DNA of 64,000 bases from JAEULH01 sp963789785 (lineage in GTDB: Bacteria; Pseudomonadota; Alphaproteobacteria; Rhodospirillales; Defluviicoccaceae): assembly GCA_963789785.1 (NCBI GenBank), contig CAWBNC010000048.1, forward strand, positions 5,069-69,068. Reading direction: 5' to 3'. Shown piece by piece: positions 37,713-46,846 of this stretch. Position 1 is the stretch's first letter. Every line of letters begins with the position of its first letter. The position numbers and the translations under genes were made by a program. Under the pieces are notes generated by a model, which ran no database searches, had not been told where the DNA came from, and was given only the letters and a program-made list of their open reading frames with translations.

Positions 37713-39611
37713 ATGCACGTCCACACGCAGGAGCATCCAGTTGGCGATGCGGCGGCGAACGCACCGGACTTGCCGCGTCGCGCCGACGGCTACGCTTCGA
37801 TTGCCGATTACGGCGTGATCGGGGACACGCGGACGGTCGCGCTTATCGCGCGCGACGGCTCGCTCGACTGGCTGTGCCTGCCGAACGTCGACGACGCATC
37901 TGTGTTCGCGGCGCTTCTCGATCGGGAGCGCGGCGGCCGCTTCCTCGTCGGCCCGGCCGGCGAGGCGAAGATCACCCGCCACTACCTCGAAGAGTCCGCT
38001 GTCCTCGTGACACGCTTCGCCGGCAACGACGGCGTCTTTCAGGTCACCGATTTCATGCCGATCGACGCCGGCGGCGCCGACGCCCCATTTGCGCCGGCGC
38101 GTCGGGTCATCCGCATCGTCGAGGCCATCGAAGGTTCACCCAGCGTCGCCGTCCACTACGCGCCGCGCCCCGAGTATGCCTCCGTCGTGCCGACACTGCG
38201 CCGGCCGTGCGGGCGAAGCTGGGTCATGGCCGACGGTCGCGACTTCCTCCTGTTGCAGTCCGAGATCGAACTTGCGCAGACGAGCCGCGGCACGCTCTCC
38301 GGCGAGGCGCGGCTGCGGCCGGGTGAGCGGCGCGTCCTGTCGCTGTCCTATAGCCGCAACGACATCGGCATCGTGCCCGCGGGCGGCGACGCAGTGTTGC
38401 GCGAGCGGGATACAACGCTGCGGTTCTGGCGCGACTATCGCGCGAGCGTCGATTATGACGGGCCGTTCGCCGCGGCGGTGATCCGCAGCATGGTCACGCT
38501 CCGGCTGCTCACCTTCAGCCTGTCGGGAGCGGTGGTGGCGGCGCCGACCTGTTCGCTGCCCGAGGCCATCGGCGGCAAGCGCAACTGGGACTATCGCTAC
38601 TGCTGGTTGCGCGATGCCGCGTTCATTTTGCACAGCTTCCTCACCATGGGACTGGAGGAAGAGGGCGCGGGCTTCTTCCGCTGGCTGATGCACGCGACCC
38701 AGCTCACGGCGCCGCGCCTACAGACGCTGTATAACGTCTTCGGCCGCACCGACGTTCCCGAGCGCGAAATCAAATCCCTCGAAGGCTATCGGCGATCCTC
38801 GCCAGTCAACCTCGGCAATGGCGCCCAGTCGCAACTGCAACTCGACGCCTACGGGTCGATACTCGCGTCGGCGCTGATTTATGTCGAGCACGGCGAACGT
38901 CTCGGGCGGAGCGAGCAGGACCGCCTGAGGGGCTTCGCCGACGTTGTCCGGAGCGCATGGACCCTGCCCGACAACGGCCTGTGGGAAATGCGCGGCGGGC
39001 GCAAGCACAACACCTACTCCAAGGTCATGTGCTGGGCCGCGCTCGACGCCGTGGTCAAGTTGTGCGAGCGGGACGCGATACGCGCGGATCCTGCGCCTTA
39101 CGCGCGCGAGCGCGACGCCGTTCGCGACGCCGTCATGTCTCAGGGCTGGAACGCGAAGCGCGGCGCGTTCACCGGCGCCTTTGGCCACGACTTCCTTGAC
39201 GCGAGCGTGCTGTTGATGCCACGGCTGGGCATCATCGCCGCAAACGACCCGCGCATGGTCGCGACCTTCGCCGCGATCGACGAAGAGATTGGCCACGGGG
39301 CTGGTTACGGGGCCCAGCTTCGCCGCTACAGCAAAGGCATCGACGGCTTCGACTCGACCGAGGGCACGTTTACCGCGTGCGGCTTCTGGGCGGTTGACTA
39401 TCTCGCGAGGTGCGGCGACGTGGAGGCGGCCCATCGGAGGATGGAAGAGATGGTTTCGCTCGCCAACGATCTTTCGCTGATGTCGGAGGAGATCGATCCC
39501 GGGACGGGCGATCTGCTCGGCAACTTTCCGCAAGGTTTTTCGCACACCGGCCTCGTGGGCGCGGCTCTGGCCTTGGCGCAGGCGCGAGGAGGGACAGGAG
39601 ACGCGCGATGA
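37713..39611 (+). CDS. GH15 family glucoamylase-like hydrolase
   Basis: A 632-residue protein of glycoside hydrolase family 15. N-terminal residues YASIADYGVIGDTRTVALIA and RDGSLDWLCLPNVD are the usual beginning of these trehalase-like/glucoamylase proteins. GGKRNWDYRYCWLRDAAFIL forms the catalytic-domain motif, and LSEEIDPGTGDLLGNFPQGF-type sequence near the end contains the general base region. No signal peptide is present. It starts 1 nt after the GMC stop and overlaps the following gene in an ATGA. It would release glucose from oligosaccharides or trehalose, giving a possible substrate for the dehydrogenase. Confidence 0.88.
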   Translation: MHVHTQEHPVGDAAANAPDLPRRADGYASIADYGVIGDTRTVALIARDGSLDWLCLPNVDDASVFAALLDRERGGRFLVGPAGEAKITRHYLEESAVLVTRFAGNDGVFQVTDFMPIDAGGADAPFAPARRVIRIVEAIEGSPSVAVHYAPRPEYASVVPTLRRPCGRSWVMADGRDFLLLQSEIELAQTSRGTLSGEARLRPGERRVLSLSYSRNDIGIVPAGGDAVLRERDTTLRFWRDYRASVDYDGPFAAAVIRSMVTLRLLTFSLSGAVVAAPTCSLPEAIGGKRNWDYRYCWLRDAAFILHSFLTMGLEEEGAGFFRWLMHATQLTAPRLQTLYNVFGRTDVPEREIKSLEGYRRSSPVNLGNGAQSQLQLDAYGSILASALIYVEHGERLGRSEQDRLRGFADVVRSAWTLPDNGLWEMRGGRKHNTYSKVMCWAALDAVVKLCERDAIRADPAPYARERDAVRDAVMSQGWNAKRGAFTGAFGHDFLDASVLLMPRLGIIAANDPRMVATFAAIDEEIGHGAGYGAQLRRYSKGIDGFDSTEGTFTACGFWAVDYLARCGDVEAAHRRMEEMVSLANDLSLMSEEIDPGTGDLLGNFPQGFSHTGLVGAALALAQARGGTGDAR

Positions 39612-40129
39612 GCGTCCTTGCGGCGTTGGGCGATCATTGGTTCGTGGTTCTGGTCTGGGGGCTCGTCGCCAGCGCGGCCATGGCGACCCTGCTGGAGGGC
39701 GTGCAGCTCCTCGGCTTCTCCCGGATGAGCCTGCCCTTCCTGTTCGGCGCGGTCGTCTCGCAAAGCCGGCGTAAGGCGATCGTGCTCGGCTACGGGCTCT
39801 ATCTCGCCGGAGGCTGGGCGTTCGCGTTCCTCTACGCGCTTCTGTTCGAGAGCATTCACGTCGCCGCCTGGTGGTTCGGCCTGCTGGTTGGGGTGGCGCA
39901 CGGGCTCTTCCTCATCGCGGTCTTCCTGCCGCTCCTGCCCTACGTCCATCCCCGGCTCGCCACCGATTACGACGGACCCGACGCCATCGCCCGGCTGGAG
40001 CCACCGGGGCGCTTCGGGCTCAACTACGGCCGCGCAACGCCGGCGACGACCGTGCTGGCGCTGGCCCTCTACGGCCTGATCTTCGGGCTCGGCTACCAGG
40101 CCGCGACAAGAGGGTTCGGTCATGGGTAG
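39608..40129 (+). CDS. Small membrane protein of the oxidase operon, unknown function
   Basis: A 173-residue protein with about four hydrophobic segments (for example WFVVLVWGLVASAAMATLLE and WWFGLLVGVAHGLFLIAVFL). I do not recognise a family. Recurring features are an acidic loop with DYDGPDAIARLEPPGRFGLN between the last segments and a His pair. It overlaps GH15 (ATGA) and cyoA (by 8 nt), so it is translated with them. It may be an assembly factor or membrane anchor for the oxidase or dehydrogenase. Confidence 0.7.
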   Translation: MSVLAALGDHWFVVLVWGLVASAAMATLLEGVQLLGFSRMSLPFLFGAVVSQSRRKAIVLGYGLYLAGGWAFAFLYALLFESIHVAAWWFGLLVGVAHGLFLIAVFLPLLPYVHPRLATDYDGPDAIARLEPPGRFGLNYGRATPATTVLALALYGLIFGLGYQAATRGFGHG

Positions 40130-41087
40130 GGTTTTGATCGCGCTCGCTGTCCTGCTGCTGGCCGGCTGCACCTCTGAACACAGCTCTTTTCTCGATCCGC
40201 AGGGATTGGTCGCGGCGGCGCAGCGCCGGCACCTCTTCGAAGTCATCGCCGTGGTGATGATCGTCGTTCTGCCGGTCCTCGTCCTAACGCCGCTGATCGC
40301 CTGGCGCTACCGACGTCGCAACGCGCGATCCCGCTATACCCCAAAATGGGACTTTTCTTGGCCGCTCGAATTCGCGATCTGGGGCGTTCCCATCGCAATC
40401 GTTGCGATCCTCGGGGTGCTCTTGTGGCGCAGCACCCAGGCGCTCGACCCCTTTGCGCCTTTGCAGGCGGACAAGCCGCCGCTCCGGGTTCAGGTCGTCG
40501 GCCTCGATTGGAAGTGGCTATTCATCTACCCCGATGAGCACATCGCCAGCATCGGCGAACTCGCCTTCCCCGCCGATCGGCCGCTTGCGATGGAACTGAC
40601 GAGCGATACGGTGATGCAGTCTTTCTTCATTCCCGCGCTCGGCAGCCAGATCTTTGCGATGGCTGGCATGGTGACGAAGCTTCACCTTAAGGCCGGCGGT
40701 CCCGGTCGCTTCAAGGGCGAGAACGCGCAGTTCAACGGCAAGGGCTTTCAAGAGCAGAAGTTCACGGCCGTCGCCATGGCGCCGGATGCGTTCGAGGACT
40801 GGGTCCGCGAGGCGCGGGCAACGGGCATCCCGCTCAACAAAGCGAACTACGACAAGCTCGCGCGACGGAGCACCGTCGACGCGGCGCGCGAGACCCTGGG
40901 CGCAACCGCAATGCCGCAGGGCATCCTCTACTTCAGCGGGATTTCTTCTGACCTCTTCGCGACTATCGTCAACAGGTACCGCTACGGCCAGACCGGACAG
41001 GCCGCCCGGCGCCATGACCCGACGTCGAACGCCGCCAGGTCAATGGAGACGCCGCCTTGGCCGCCGCGGCGGGAGGCACGCCGATGA
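40122..41087 (+). CDS. cyoA: Quinol oxidase subunit II
   Basis: A 321-residue lipoprotein subunit (signal ending LLLAGCTS) with two further membrane segments and a periplasmic cupredoxin domain. VVGLDWKWLFIYPDEHIASI, TSDTVMQSFFIPALGSQIFA and ENAQFNGKGFQEQKFTAVAM match the CyoA type. The CuA ligand set of cytochrome c oxidases (two Cys, two His, Met) is absent, so quinol rather than cytochrome c is the electron donor. The stop overlaps cyoB in an ATGA. Confidence 0.9.
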   Translation: MGRVLIALAVLLLAGCTSEHSSFLDPQGLVAAAQRRHLFEVIAVVMIVVLPVLVLTPLIAWRYRRRNARSRYTPKWDFSWPLEFAIWGVPIAIVAILGVLLWRSTQALDPFAPLQADKPPLRVQVVGLDWKWLFIYPDEHIASIGELAFPADRPLAMELTSDTVMQSFFIPALGSQIFAMAGMVTKLHLKAGGPGRFKGENAQFNGKGFQEQKFTAVAMAPDAFEDWVREARATGIPLNKANYDKLARRSTVDAARETLGATAMPQGILYFSGISSDLFATIVNRYRYGQTGQAARRHDPTSNAARSMETPPWPPRREARR

Positions 41088-43180
41088 CCGCACACGAGCT
41101 ACTAACTTTGCTTTTTGGCAAGCTGTCCTGGCATGCCCTGCCCTTCTGGGACGCCGTCCAGGATCCAACCCACTCGAACATCGTCAACGCGGTCATCGCC
41201 ACCGGCGCCGCCGGCGTCGTCGTCTTCGGCGCGATCGCCGTGGCGGGGCTCATCACCTGGTTCGGCAAGTGGGGCGTGCTTTGGTCGGAATGGCTCACCA
41301 GCGCCGACCATAAGCGCATCGGCATCATGTATGTCGTCCTGGCCTTTGTGATGCTCGCGCGCGCGCTGATCGAGGCGGGCCTGATGCGCACTCAGCAGGC
41401 GCTCGGCCTGGGCGGCGGCTTTCTCTCACCCGAGCACTTCGCGCAGCTCTTCAGCACCCACGGCTCGATCATGATCTTCTTCATGGCCATGCCGTTTCTC
41501 ACCGGCCTCATCAACTACGTCGTGCCGCTGCAGATCGGCGCGCGCGACGTGGCTTTTCCGGTGATGAACTCGATCAGCCTGGGGCTCACAACCGCCGGCG
41601 CCGGGCTGGTGATGGTCTCGCTCGTCTTAGGAAGATTCTCGACAGGCGGGTGGAGCGGTTATCCGCCGTACACCGAGATGGCGTTCAACCCCGGTGTCGG
41701 GCCCGACTACTGGATCTGGGCGGTCACCCTGTCGTCCATCGGGACGACGATGACCGGGATAAACTTCGCTGTCACAATTTACAAGGAGCGGGCGCCGGGG
41801 ATGCACCTGTTCCGCATGCCGCTGTTCTGCTGGACCGCCCTGTGCACCAGCATAATCATGATCTTTGCCATGCCGCCGCTGACCGTGGCAACGCTGATGC
41901 TCGCGCTCGACCGCTACCTCGATTTCCACTTCTTTACCAACGACCTTGGCGGCAACCTGATGAACTATGTGAACCTGTTTTGGTTGTTCGGCCACCCCGA
42001 GGTCTACCTCGTGGTTCTTCCCGCCTTTGGGGTCTACTCCGAGGTCTTCTCGACGTTCTCGGCAAAACGACTGTACGGGTATACCTCTCTGGTCTACGCG
42101 ACGATGGCGATCGCCGTCATCTCCTTCACCGTCTGGCTGCATCATTTCTTCACCATGGGCCAGAGCGCGAATATCAACGCCGTCTTCGGCATCGCGACGA
42201 TGTTGATCGGGATCCCGACCGGCGTGAAGATTTACGACTGGATGCTGACGATGTTCCGCGGCCGCGTGCGCTTCACCGTGCCGATGCTGTACGCGCTCGC
42301 CTTCGTCATGCTGTTCGTCATCGGCGGCCTGAGCGGGATGATCCTGGCCAACCCCACCATCGACTATCAGGTTCACAATACGCTGTTCCTGGTCGCTCAC
42401 TTCCACAACGTGCTGATCCCGGGAACTCTCTTTGGCATGCTCGCGGGCTACCATCTCTGGTTTCCCAAGGCCTTCGGCTTCCGGCTGAACGAGCGATGGG
42501 GACGCATCGCCTGCTTCTGCTGGGCTGTGGGGTTCATGCTGGCGTTCTTTCCGCTCTATGGCCTGGGCCTGCTTGGCATGCCGCGAAGGACCGTGGCCTA
42601 CTTCGAGCCCGCGTATCTGCCCTATACCCTGGTCGCCCTTGCCGGCGCCGGGCTGGTTCTGTGCGCACTCGCGAGTCTCGTCGCGCAATTGTGGGTGAGC
42701 ATCCGCGAGCGCGCGGAGAACCGCGTCTACGCCGGCGATCCCTGGGACGGGCGCAGTCTGGAATGGGCAATGTCAGCGCCGCCGCCGGAGTGGAATTTCC
42801 CGGTGCTGCCTGAGGTGAGCGCCCGCGATGCCTTCACCGTGGCCAAGGAAAGAGGCAATGCCTATCAGGCGGTCAGGGAGTACGCGGATATCGAGCTGCC
42901 GCGCAACAGCGCCGTGGGCATGATCATCTGCATCGCCACCGCGTTCGCGGCGTTCGGCTTGGTCTGGCACATATGGTGGCTGGTCATCCTGGGCGCGCTC
43001 GTCACCATCGGCACGGTGATCGCGCGCAGCTTCGTCCGCAATACCACCCAGACCATCCCCGCCAGCGAAGTCGAGGAAACCCACCGACGTTGGCTGAAGG
43101 CGATCGCCGACGCGCGGCCGGCGTCGCGCGACGACGAACTCGAGCCCGCGAACTACGGCTTGGCGGAGGCGGCGGCATGA
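41084..43180 (+). CDS. cyoB: Cytochrome bo3-type quinol oxidase subunit I
   Basis: A 698-residue haem-copper oxidase core. Haem and CuB ligands are visible: FSTHGSIMIFFMAMPFL, WLFGHPEVYLVVLPAFGVYS (CuB His, the cross-linked Tyr and the D-channel Glu), the HH pair in TVWLHHFFTMG, and LVAHFHNVLIPG. The D-channel entrance NYVVPLQIGARDVAFPVMNS is also present, placing it in the A1 group. About 15 membrane segments are expected. It pumps protons while reducing oxygen to water. The start at 41084 follows the cyoA overlap. Confidence 0.95.
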   Translation: MTAHELLTLLFGKLSWHALPFWDAVQDPTHSNIVNAVIATGAAGVVVFGAIAVAGLITWFGKWGVLWSEWLTSADHKRIGIMYVVLAFVMLARALIEAGLMRTQQALGLGGGFLSPEHFAQLFSTHGSIMIFFMAMPFLTGLINYVVPLQIGARDVAFPVMNSISLGLTTAGAGLVMVSLVLGRFSTGGWSGYPPYTEMAFNPGVGPDYWIWAVTLSSIGTTMTGINFAVTIYKERAPGMHLFRMPLFCWTALCTSIIMIFAMPPLTVATLMLALDRYLDFHFFTNDLGGNLMNYVNLFWLFGHPEVYLVVLPAFGVYSEVFSTFSAKRLYGYTSLVYATMAIAVISFTVWLHHFFTMGQSANINAVFGIATMLIGIPTGVKIYDWMLTMFRGRVRFTVPMLYALAFVMLFVIGGLSGMILANPTIDYQVHNTLFLVAHFHNVLIPGTLFGMLAGYHLWFPKAFGFRLNERWGRIACFCWAVGFMLAFFPLYGLGLLGMPRRTVAYFEPAYLPYTLVALAGAGLVLCALASLVAQLWVSIRERAENRVYAGDPWDGRSLEWAMSAPPPEWNFPVLPEVSARDAFTVAKERGNAYQAVREYADIELPRNSAVGMIICIATAFAAFGLVWHIWWLVILGALVTIGTVIARSFVRNTTQTIPASEVEETHRRWLKAIADARPASRDDELEPANYGLAEAAA

Positions 43181-43804
43181 GCGCCGAAGCCCGCAAGCAC
43201 CCTGGGATCAACCTCGGCGTTGCCCATGGACGAAGCGCACGACGCCGCCGAGGTGGTCGTGTTCGGCTTCTGGGTCTTTCTGATGAGCGACCTGGTGCTC
43301 TTCGGGCTGCTGTTCGCGACCTACGTGGTGATGCTCGGTGCGACTGCCGGTGGGCCCGGGCCGAAGGATCTGTTCGACATCAAGAGCGCCGGCACCGAAA
43401 CGTTCATTCTGCTGACCAGCAGCTTCACCTTCGGCATGGCCTCGCTGGCGATGAAATACGGCCGCCAGCCGCTGAGGCTGCAGTTCTGGCTGGCCGTGAC
43501 CTTGATCCTCGGGCTGATTTTCCTTGGCTTCGAGATCCACGACTTCATCACGATGTTCGAGAAAGGTGGGGAGCCAAGCCGAAGCGGCTTCCTCTCCGCC
43601 TTCTTCGCCCTTGTCCCCACCCACGGCCTGCACGTGACCGCCGGCAGCATCTGGATCGTGGTCATGATGGTCCAGGTCGTCGTCTTCGGCGTCGACAACA
43701 CCGTCAAGACGCGGATCCTGCGGTTGGGTCTGTTCTGGCACTTCCTCGACATCGTCTGGGTCGGGATCTTTTCCGTCGTTTATCTCGCGGGGTTGGCGCG
43801 ATGA
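43177..43804 (+). CDS. cyoC: Quinol oxidase subunit III; N-terminus in another frame
   Basis: An ATG overlapping cyoB gives MSAEARKHPGINLGVAHG, which is the expected CyoC N-terminus, but that frame then leaves the gene. From about 43226 the frame DEAHDAAEVVVFGFWVFLMS continues as five membrane segments to VYLAGLAR. Joining them requires an indel of two lost or one gained base near 43226-43232. Alternatively translation starts at the TTG at 43220 or the ATG at 43226, giving 192 residues that lack only the short leader. The gene overlaps cyoD by 4 nt. Confidence 0.85.
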
Positions 43805-44112
43805 GCGAGGCACAAGAAAACGCGCGGGAACTGAAGTCCTACTTCATCGGCTACGGCCTGGCGCTGGTCCTCAGCATCGTGCCCTTCGCGCTCGTCTTCT
43901 GGAGCGGCCTCGCGACATCGACGACGTTGTCGATCATTGCCGGCTTCGCGCTGGTGCAGATCGTCGTCCATTTCCGGTTCTTCCTCCACATCGATCTGTC
44001 CGGGCAGAAGCGAGAGGATCTTCAGCTCATCCTGTTCTCGGCCCTGCTGTTCACCCTCATGGCCGGCGGGACGATCTGGATCATGTTCAACCTGCACATG
44101 CGGATGATGTAG
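43801..44112 (+). CDS. cyoD: Quinol oxidase subunit IV
   Basis: A 103-residue subunit with three membrane segments. ELKSYFIGYGLALVLSIVPF, FALVQIVVHFRFFLHIDLSG and LFTLMAGGTIWIMFNLHMRM are the family blocks. It closes the operon; there is no cyoE (haem O synthase) after it. The DNA directly after its TAG belongs to a prophage relic, so the natural 3' flank of the operon has been replaced. Confidence 0.92.
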   Translation: MSEAQENARELKSYFIGYGLALVLSIVPFALVFWSGLATSTTLSIIAGFALVQIVVHFRFFLHIDLSGQKREDLQLILFSALLFTLMAGGTIWIMFNLHMRMM

Positions 44113-44116
44113 CGCA

Positions 44117-44558
44117 TCGCGCCTTCGCGTCGTCGATCGTCGTCGAACGGGCGCAGATTCTCGACACCGCCCTCAAACAGGTGAAGCGCGACAAGGCCGC
44201 CTTTGCGATGCTGGTCAGAGAAGGCGACCGCCTTGCCGAGGCCGGCAACGTCCTCGCCGATACGGCCAACCGCGAAAGGCTCTCCGCCGATGAACAGGCC
44301 CTCGAACTCCTCACCCAACTCAGCCTCCGCCACGGCCCCGTCTCCGACGCCCTCTCCGAAGCCGCCCGAGCCTACAAAGGGGGGCAAGTTGGACGTGGAG
44401 AGGCTGCGCGCAATTTCCTCGCAAATGTCCGACGAGCGGATCTCACGGGCCTGGAACGGGGGGCTGGCGATGGCGGCGGTGTCGCTGGCGATGCAGGAGC
44501 GCCTGATCGACCCGCCGGAGACGCCGAAGCAGGCGGCGGCGCGGAAGGCGAGGCGCTA
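44117..44558 (+). pseudogene. Prophage large-polyvalent-protein fragment
   Basis: An open stretch with no start codon begins just after cyoD: IVVERAQILDTALKQVKRDK, then LVREGDRLAEAGNVLADTAN and RERLSADEQALELLTQLSLR. The frame shifts in a GGGGGG run near 44384, continuing as KLDVERLRAISSQMSDERIS and ending PETPKQAAARKARR at a TAG. This resembles the DdrB-like domains of phage large polyvalent proteins. Two IS630 elements are inserted at the TAG. Confidence 0.5.
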
Positions 44559-45706
44559 GTGGATTGATCGGAACAAAAGAGTCCGATTTGGGATTCCTTT
44601 GGGTGGCGTCCGTGCGAGTCTGGCTTATGCGCAACGGTGTTTCCTTCACGATATCTTCTGGTGACCGTCAGCGATTGCAGTCGGTCATCTCGAACCCCAA
44701 GAGCCCCCAGAAGCACGTCTGGCGGGCTCGGATTGTCCTGCTGAGCGCCGACGGCCTGGGCACCTCGGCGATCATGGCCGAGACGGGTAAGTCGAAGACC
44801 TGCGTGTGGCGCTGGCAGGAACGGTTCATGCACGAGGGCGTCGACGGCCTGCTGCGGGACAAGTCCCGTCCGCCCGGCAAGGCGCCGGTCCCGCCGGGGC
44901 GCGTTGCCGAGATCGTCCGCCTGACGCTTGAGCCGCCACCGCATGAGGCGACCCACTGGACGCTGCGGGCGATAGCGAAGGTCGTCGGCGTTGCGGCATC
45001 GACGGTGCAGGCGATCTGGAAGGCGCATGGCCTCAGTCCGCACCGCTGGCGGCACTTCAAGCTCTCCAACGACCCGGCTTTCGTCGACAAGCTCACCGAC
45101 ATTGTTGGCCTGTATGTCGATCCGCCGGCCCATGCGGTGGTGCTGTCGGTCGATGAGAAGTCGCAGATCCAGGCACTGGACAGGACCCAGCCCGGCCTGC
45201 CGATGAAGAAGGGCCGCGCCGCCACCATGACTCACGACTACAAACGACATGGCACGACGACGCTGTTTGCCGCCCTCAATGTGCTGGACGGGACAGTCAT
45301 CGGACAGAACATGCAGCGCCACCGCCATCAGGAGTTCATCCGCTTCCTCAACCGCATCGAACGCGAGGTGCCGGTGGGCAAGGCGATCCATGTGATCCTC
45401 GACAATTATGCGGCGCACAAGAAGGACAAGGTCCGCGCCTGGCTTGCCCGCCACCCGCGCTGGACCTTCCACTTCACTCCGACGTCGTGCTCCTGGCTCA
45501 ATGCCGTCGAGGGCTTCTTCGCCAAACTCACGCGGCGTCGGCTCAAGCACGGCGTCTTCCATTCCGTCGTCGATCTTCAGGAAGTCATCAATCGATTTAT
45601 CCGCGAATACAATGCCGACGACCCCAAGCCATTCACCTGGAAAGCCGATCCCGACAAAATCATCGCCGCACGAAACCGAGGGTTCCAAACGTTGGAATCA
45701 ATCCAC
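44559..45706 (+). mobile_element. IS630-family insertion sequence, copy 1
   Basis: Inverted ends GTGGATTGAT (44559-44568) and ATCAATCCAC (45697-45706) bound the element. A TA dinucleotide lies on each side (44557-44558 and 45707-45708), within CTAG, the target preferred by IS630. The element is 1148 bp and has an intact plus-strand transposase gene. Confidence 0.92.
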
Positions 45707-45709
45707 TAG
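44627..45709 (+). CDS. IS630-family transposase (copy 1)
   Basis: A 360-residue transposase. The N-terminal helix-turn-helix part is KTCVWRWQERFMHEGVDGLL. The DDE triad is in VVLSVDEKSQIQALDRTQPG, VILDNYAAHKKDK and CSWLNAVEGFFAKLTRR. The reading frame has no internal lesion. Its TAG stop is made of the TA target duplication plus the next base, so the element relies on its target for the stop codon. The start at 44627 (MRNGVSFTISSGDRQRL) is chosen from family length. Confidence 0.92.
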   Translation: MRNGVSFTISSGDRQRLQSVISNPKSPQKHVWRARIVLLSADGLGTSAIMAETGKSKTCVWRWQERFMHEGVDGLLRDKSRPPGKAPVPPGRVAEIVRLTLEPPPHEATHWTLRAIAKVVGVAASTVQAIWKAHGLSPHRWRHFKLSNDPAFVDKLTDIVGLYVDPPAHAVVLSVDEKSQIQALDRTQPGLPMKKGRAATMTHDYKRHGTTTLFAALNVLDGTVIGQNMQRHRHQEFIRFLNRIEREVPVGKAIHVILDNYAAHKKDKVRAWLARHPRWTFHFTPTSCSWLNAVEGFFAKLTRRRLKHGVFHSVVDLQEVINRFIREYNADDPKPFTWKADPDKIIAARNRGFQTLESIH

Positions 45710-46846
45710 TGCACTGATTTATTCGGATGGTACAGGCAGGCGGTTGAGCTTGGCGAGGATGGATTGGGCGGGTTTGGTCCAGACGAAGGGGTTTGGGGTG
45801 CGGTTGTGCTCCCGAATGTATCTGCGGATGGCTTCCTGGAGATCGGCGACGGATTTGAAGACGCCGCGCCGGATGCGCCTTCGGGAGATGATGGAGAAGA
45901 AGCCTTCGACGGCGTTGATCCAAGAGGCGGAGGTGGGGGTGAAATGGAAGATCCAGCGCGGATGGTCGACCAGCCATTGCCTGACCTTGGGGTGTTTGTG
46001 GGTGGCGTAGTTGTCGGCGATGGCGTGGATGATTTTGCCGGCCGGGACGGTGCGTTCCACGGCGTTGAGGAACTTGATGAACTCCGCGTGGGTGTGCTTC
46101 GGCATGCAGCGGCCGACCACGGTGCCCTCGAGGATATTGAGGGCGGCAAACAGCGTTGTGGTGCCGTTGCGCTTGTAGTCGTGGGTCATGGTGCCGCACT
46201 TGCCGGGTTTGAGGGGCAGGCCCGGCTGGGTGCGGTCGAGGGCCTGGATCTGGCTTTTCTCGTCGATGGACACGACCACCGCGTGGGCGGGCGGGTTCAT
46301 GTAGAGGCCGACGATGTCCTCGACTTTGGCGGCGAAGGCCGGATCGTTGGATTTCTTGAAGGTGCGGATGCGATGGGGTTGGAGACGATGGGCTTCCCAG
46401 ATGCGTTGCACGGCACTCAGGCTGATGCCGACCGCCTTGGCGACCATGCGCCCCGTCCAGTGGGTGGCTTCGCCGGGTGGTTCGCCGCAGGGCAGGGCCA
46501 GAACCCTGGCTACCGTCGCCGCCGGGAGAGGCGCTTTGCCGGGCTTGCGCGTCTTGTCGCGCAGCAGCCCGTCCACCCCCTCCTCGGCAAAGCGCTGCTG
46601 CCAGCGCCATACCGCCGGGCGGCTGGCATCGGTTCGGCGAGCCACCTCCAGGACGAGCAGCCTCTCCGCCGACAGAAGAACAATGTTGGCCCGCTGCGCA
46701 TGCTTCTGCGAACGGTTGCGATCACCGGCGACGGCGACCAGACGGGCGCGGTCTTCGGCTCCAAGAAGGATACAAACGGTCTGTCCCATGCCCACAGAAT
46801 TGCATGGATCAGACCTACGGTGAATTGTTAGTTTGGTTCAGTGCAC
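45709..46846 (-). mobile_element. IS630-family insertion sequence, copy 2 (distinct type)
   Basis: The ends are GTGCACTGA at 45709-45717 and TCAGTGCAC at 46838-46846, with the shared TA at 45707-45708 on the left and TA at 46847-46848 on the right. The left TA is also the right duplication of copy 1. The element is therefore inserted exactly at the border of copy 1. It differs from copy 1 in sequence and orientation. Confidence 0.9.
45719..46795 (-). CDS. IS630-family transposase (copy 2)
   Basis: A 358-residue intact transposase. The helix-turn-helix region is RPAVWRWQQRFAEEGVDGLL and the catalytic blocks are VVVSIDEKSQIQALDRTQPG, AIADNYATHKHPK and ASWINAVEGFFSIISRRR. It is clearly related to copy 1 but diverged throughout, so it arrived separately. 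It uses its own TAA stop, inside the inverted repeat. Confidence 0.93.
   Translation of the reverse strand: MGMGQTVCILLGAEDRARLVAVAGDRNRSQKHAQRANIVLLSAERLLVLEVARRTDASRPAVWRWQQRFAEEGVDGLLRDKTRKPGKAPLPAATVARVLALPCGEPPGEATHWTGRMVAKAVGISLSAVQRIWEAHRLQPHRIRTFKKSNDPAFAAKVEDIVGLYMNPPAHAVVVSIDEKSQIQALDRTQPGLPLKPGKCGTMTHDYKRNGTTTLFAALNILEGTVVGRCMPKHTHAEFIKFLNAVERTVPAGKIIHAIADNYATHKHPKVRQWLVDHPRWIFHFTPTSASWINAVEGFFSIISRRRIRRGVFKSVADLQEAIRRYIREHNRTPNPFVWTKPAQSILAKLNRLPVPSE

Noticed and set aside
40122..41087. Cytochrome c oxidase subunit II (CuA type)
   Set aside because: The CuA ligand cluster is absent and the CyoA-type end is present.
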